A stretch of DNA of 8,045 nucleotides from NCBI GenBank assembly GCA_900321665.1, contig ONWY01000046.1:1-8045 (forward strand), read 5' to 3'. Each line of letters starts with the position of its first letter. The stretch's first letter is position 1. The notes beneath the pieces are model-generated. The model did not search any database and was not told where the DNA came from. It saw only the letters and a list, made by a program, of their open reading frames with translations. Source of the DNA: an uncultured Eubacteriales bacterium (GTDB lineage Bacteria > Bacillota > Clostridia > Oscillospirales > Acutalibacteraceae). The position numbers and the translations under genes are program-made. This document shows, piece by piece, positions 5,986 through 8,045 of the stretch.

Positions 5986-6675
5986 ATGAAAAGCTATTTT
6001 GACAAAACCCATACCTGGGGCAGAATTTGGACAGTAGCGGCGCTTGTCATCTTTTTACTGATGCCTGTCGCCTTCAGCATCCACCTGAATGCTTGGCCGA
6101 AGGCGGAGTATTTCTTTAAAGGCTTAGCCTCCGTCGCCATCATTTTCTACCCGACCGGTATTATTGAAGTAATATCTTATGCGCCGCTGTTGGGCGCGGC
6201 AGGTACCTATCTCAGCTTTGTGACCGGCAACATTGCCAACCTCAAGCTGCCCTGCACCATGAGCGCGCTCGAAACCTCCGGCTACTCCGTTTCAAGCGAG
6301 GAGGGCGAGGTCATTTCCACCATCGCCGTTGCCGTTTCCTCAATCGTGACAACGATTATCATCGCCATCGGCGTACTGCTCATGTCCGTGACCGGCTTTA
6401 TTAAAGAGATAACCAGCCCGAGTTCCCCGATTTACCCGGCATTCCAACAAATTTTACCTTGTTTATTCGGCGCCATCGGCGCAACCTATATTTACAAGCA
6501 TTGGAAAATCACCATCGCGCCGCTTGTCGTGATACTGACCGTGCTCGCTTTCAGCGGCGGCACGCAGGTTGGCGTGCTCATCCCCATCAGCGTTGCAGTG
6601 GCACTGATTGTGACCCATTTTATGTATAAAAAAGGTGTTTTCGGTAAGGAGGAAACAGGCGGTATTGATGGATAA
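5986..6675 (+). CDS. Multi-pass membrane protein of unknown function, partner of the DUF5058-like protein
   Basis: A 229-residue hydrophobic protein with about six membrane stretches (near 14-34, 46-64, 66-83, 109-136, 152-170 and 175-213, the last perhaps two helices). I do not recognise a family. The most distinctive segment is TYLSFVTGNIANLKLPC at 74-90: a small-residue, Asn-rich stretch in a membrane context, which could be a substrate site or a helix break. The charged segment SSEEGE follows at 103-108. The start chosen is ATG 5986 because GGAGG (5973-5977) lies 8 nt upstream; an in-frame ATG at 5971 has no such site. It begins 2 nt after the DUF5058-like stop and ends overlapping the CLC gene by 8 nt, so the three proteins are probably made together. 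Confidence 0.85.
   Translation: MKSYFDKTHTWGRIWTVAALVIFLLMPVAFSIHLNAWPKAEYFFKGLASVAIIFYPTGIIEVISYAPLLGAAGTYLSFVTGNIANLKLPCTMSALETSGYSVSSEEGEVISTIAVAVSSIVTTIIIAIGVLLMSVTGFIKEITSPSSPIYPAFQQILPCLFGAIGATYIYKHWKITIAPLVVILTVLAFSGGTQVGVLIPISVAVALIVTHFMYKKGVFGKEETGGIDG
6645..6652 (+). promoter_or_regulatory. Strong Shine-Dalgarno with long spacing before the CLC gene
   Basis: TAAGGAGG lies 15 nt before ATG 6668 and 12 nt before an in-frame TTG at 6665. Both distances are longer than usual. A second G-rich stretch, AGGCGG (6657-6662), sits 5 nt before the ATG. The start could be either codon; the protein differs by one residue. Confidence 0.5.
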
Positions 6676-7945
6676 AGCAAAAGAATTTTTCAAGCACAAG
6701 TTTTTTTCCGGCTCCAATTACATCATCACCTTTTTAAAATGGGTATTTATTGCCGGCATCACGGGTGCTATTTGCGGCTTGGTCGGCACAGCGTTTGATA
6801 TCAGTGTCGACAAAGCGACCGAGCTGTTTGCCGCGCGCTCGTGGATGATATTTTTGCTCCTGCCCGCAGGGCTTGCCATCATCGGGCTGTATAAGCTGTG
6901 CAAAGTAAAGCCGCATGTCGGCACCAACGATATTATCAGCTCCATTCGCACAAGCGAAAAGGTACCGATTCTGCTCGTGCCCCTCGTATTTGTCGGCACG
7001 GTGCTCACCCACCTCGGCGGCGGCTCCGCCGGCAGAGAGGGCGCAGCGCTGCAAATCGGCGGCGGCATCGGCCAGCAAATCGGCAGGCTGCTGCAGTTAG
7101 ATGAAAAGGATATGCACCTGATGACCTTGTGCGGCATGAGCGGCTTGTTTGCCGCGCTGTTCGGCACGCCGCTGACCGCGACCATTTTCGCTATTGAGGT
7201 TATCAGCATCGGCGTTGTCTACTACTCGGCGCTCATTCCCTGCTTATCCTCTTCGCTGGTGGCATTTGCCGTAACGCGTTTTTTTAAGGTAGAGGGTGTC
7301 ACTTTCAAGCTCCCGCATGTTCCGGAGCTGACAGCGGTGATGTGCATCAAGACCATCGCCCTTGCGGCAATTTGCGCAGGTATCAGTATTCTCTTTTGTG
7401 CCGCGATGCATGGCTCGCATGCCTTGTTTAAAAAATTTATCAAAAATGATTTTGTGCGCATTGCGCTCGGCGCGGTCCTTGTAATCGGGCTGACCCTGAT
7501 TCTTCCCGACAGGCGCTACAACGGCACGGGGATGGCAATCATCAAAGCCGCTATCGAGGAAGGCAAAGCCCTGCCCTATGATTTCGTGCTCAAAATCATA
7601 TTAACCGCCATCACCATCGGCACCGGCTTCCGCGGCGGTGAAATGGTACCCACCTTCTTTATCGGCGCAACGCTCGGCTGCACCTTAGGCGGTATTCTCG
7701 GCATCGACCCTTCGTTTGCGGCGGCTCTCGGCTTTATCGCCATGTTTTGCGCGGTGATGAACTGCCCGATTGCTTCCATCATCCTCAGCATCGAGGTCTT
7801 TGGCGCAGGCGGCATCATTTTCTTCGCCATAGCAAGCGCGGTCAGCTACCTGCTCTCCGGCTACTACGGCCTGTATACCAGCCAAAAAATCGTGTATTCC
7901 AAGCTCAAAGCAGAATTTATTAATATGGATACAAAGCCCCTGTAG
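6668..7945 (+). CDS. CLC-family anion transporter, resembling the fluoride-type (CLC-F) branch
   Basis: A 425-residue membrane protein of the voltage-gated chloride channel family (PF00654). The gating-glutamate motif GREG is at 122-125 (Glu124), within THLGGGSAGREGAALQIGGG. The late filter motif reads GTGFRGGEMVP at 318-328, followed by FFIGATLG, instead of the GxFxP of classical chloride types. The early filter GSGIP is absent; the equivalent position reads HVGTNDIISSIR (83-94). GTN-DII, GREG and GGExxP together resemble CLC-F fluoride/proton antiporters, in which an Asn and a second Glu (here Asn87 and Glu325) are characteristic. The Thr two residues after that Glu in the Enterococcus protein is Val327 here; Tyr403 may match its filter Tyr. 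Residue correspondences are from memory. The ATG overlaps the preceding gene by 8 nt (ATGGATAA), implying coupling. No fluoride riboswitch was seen upstream, so fluoride as substrate is uncertain. Confidence 0.88.
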   Translation: MDKAKEFFKHKFFSGSNYIITFLKWVFIAGITGAICGLVGTAFDISVDKATELFAARSWMIFLLLPAGLAIIGLYKLCKVKPHVGTNDIISSIRTSEKVPILLVPLVFVGTVLTHLGGGSAGREGAALQIGGGIGQQIGRLLQLDEKDMHLMTLCGMSGLFAALFGTPLTATIFAIEVISIGVVYYSALIPCLSSSLVAFAVTRFFKVEGVTFKLPHVPELTAVMCIKTIALAAICAGISILFCAAMHGSHALFKKFIKNDFVRIALGAVLVIGLTLILPDRRYNGTGMAIIKAAIEEGKALPYDFVLKIILTAITIGTGFRGGEMVPTFFIGATLGCTLGGILGIDPSFAAALGFIAMFCAVMNCPIASIILSIEVFGAGGIIFFAIASAVSYLLSGYYGLYTSQKIVYSKLKAEFINMDTKPL

Positions 7946-7984
7946 GCTTTCAATACAAGCAAAATTCCAATGGAGGAAATTGAG

Positions 7985-8045
7985 ATGAAAAAGTTAGTCA
8001 AAAAAGGTTTTTGTGTACTGCTGGCAATCGCAATCATTGCCTGCG
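7985..8045 (+). CDS. Lipoprotein, N-terminal fragment (continues beyond the window)
   Basis: Only the first 20 codons and one base are present. They encode a lipoprotein signal peptide: a basic start MKKLVKKG, a hydrophobic core CVLLAIAI, and the lipobox IIAC ending at Cys20. Lgt would lipidate this Cys and signal peptidase II would cut before it. GGAGG (7972-7976) lies 8 nt before ATG 7985, and the gene begins 39 nt after the CLC stop, so it is probably the fourth gene of the operon. A substrate-binding protein or extracytoplasmic enzyme serving the membrane proteins upstream is plausible, but the mature protein is not visible. Confidence 0.75.
   Translation, partial: MKKLVKKGFCVLLAIAIIAC

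Noticed and set aside
5473..6012. Minus-strand open frame of 179 codons opposite the membrane operon
   Set aside because: It is a shadow of the DUF5058-like gene, whose ribosome site, start and membrane-protein composition are all convincing on the plus strand.
7964..7980. Hairpin TTCC/GGAA that could mask the lipoprotein ribosome site
   Set aside because: Only four base pairs with a 6-nt loop; too weak to claim regulation.

Overview
The window looks like chromosomal DNA of a low-to-medium-GC Gram-positive bacterium of the class Clostridia, probably a gut-type Oscillospirales or Ruminococcaceae-like lineage. The basis is strong GGAGG-type ribosome sites, AT-rich promoters, a YmfF/YmfH-Lgt cluster and a lipoprotein signal at the right edge. 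The genus-level guess is inference. No RNA gene, CRISPR array, IS element or phage gene was seen.

Left and centre (1-4981, minus strand) form one gene train, read right to left: ymfF (inactive M16 peptidase partner), ymfH (active M16 peptidase with HFLEH), lgt (prolipoprotein diacylglyceryl transferase) and a beta-lactamase-fold serine hydrolase that runs off the left edge. The junctions are tight (3 nt between ymfH and lgt, 20 nt overlap between lgt and the hydrolase). The exception is a roughly 380-nt gap between ymfF and ymfH, filled by an elaborate array of small hairpins with constant linkers. This array is the most unusual structure in the window.

A short AT-rich divergent control region (4982-5206) carries a good minus-strand promoter for ymfF, a good plus-strand promoter for the right operon, and a 22-bp perfect AT palindrome over the plus-strand -10 and start region.

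Right side (5207-8045, plus strand) is a compact membrane operon: a DUF5058-like membrane protein, a second unrecognised multi-pass membrane protein, a CLC-family anion transporter that resembles the fluoride-type (CLC-F) branch but differs at a filter residue, and the first 20 codons of a lipoprotein. The spacings (2 nt gap, 8 nt overlap, 39 nt gap) suggest co-expression. The two novel membrane proteins may be subunits of one transporter, with the lipoprotein as an extracytoplasmic binding or enzyme partner. That last step is inference. Codon style shifts within lgt, at about 1800-1830, which raises the possibility of a recombination or assembly junction there.
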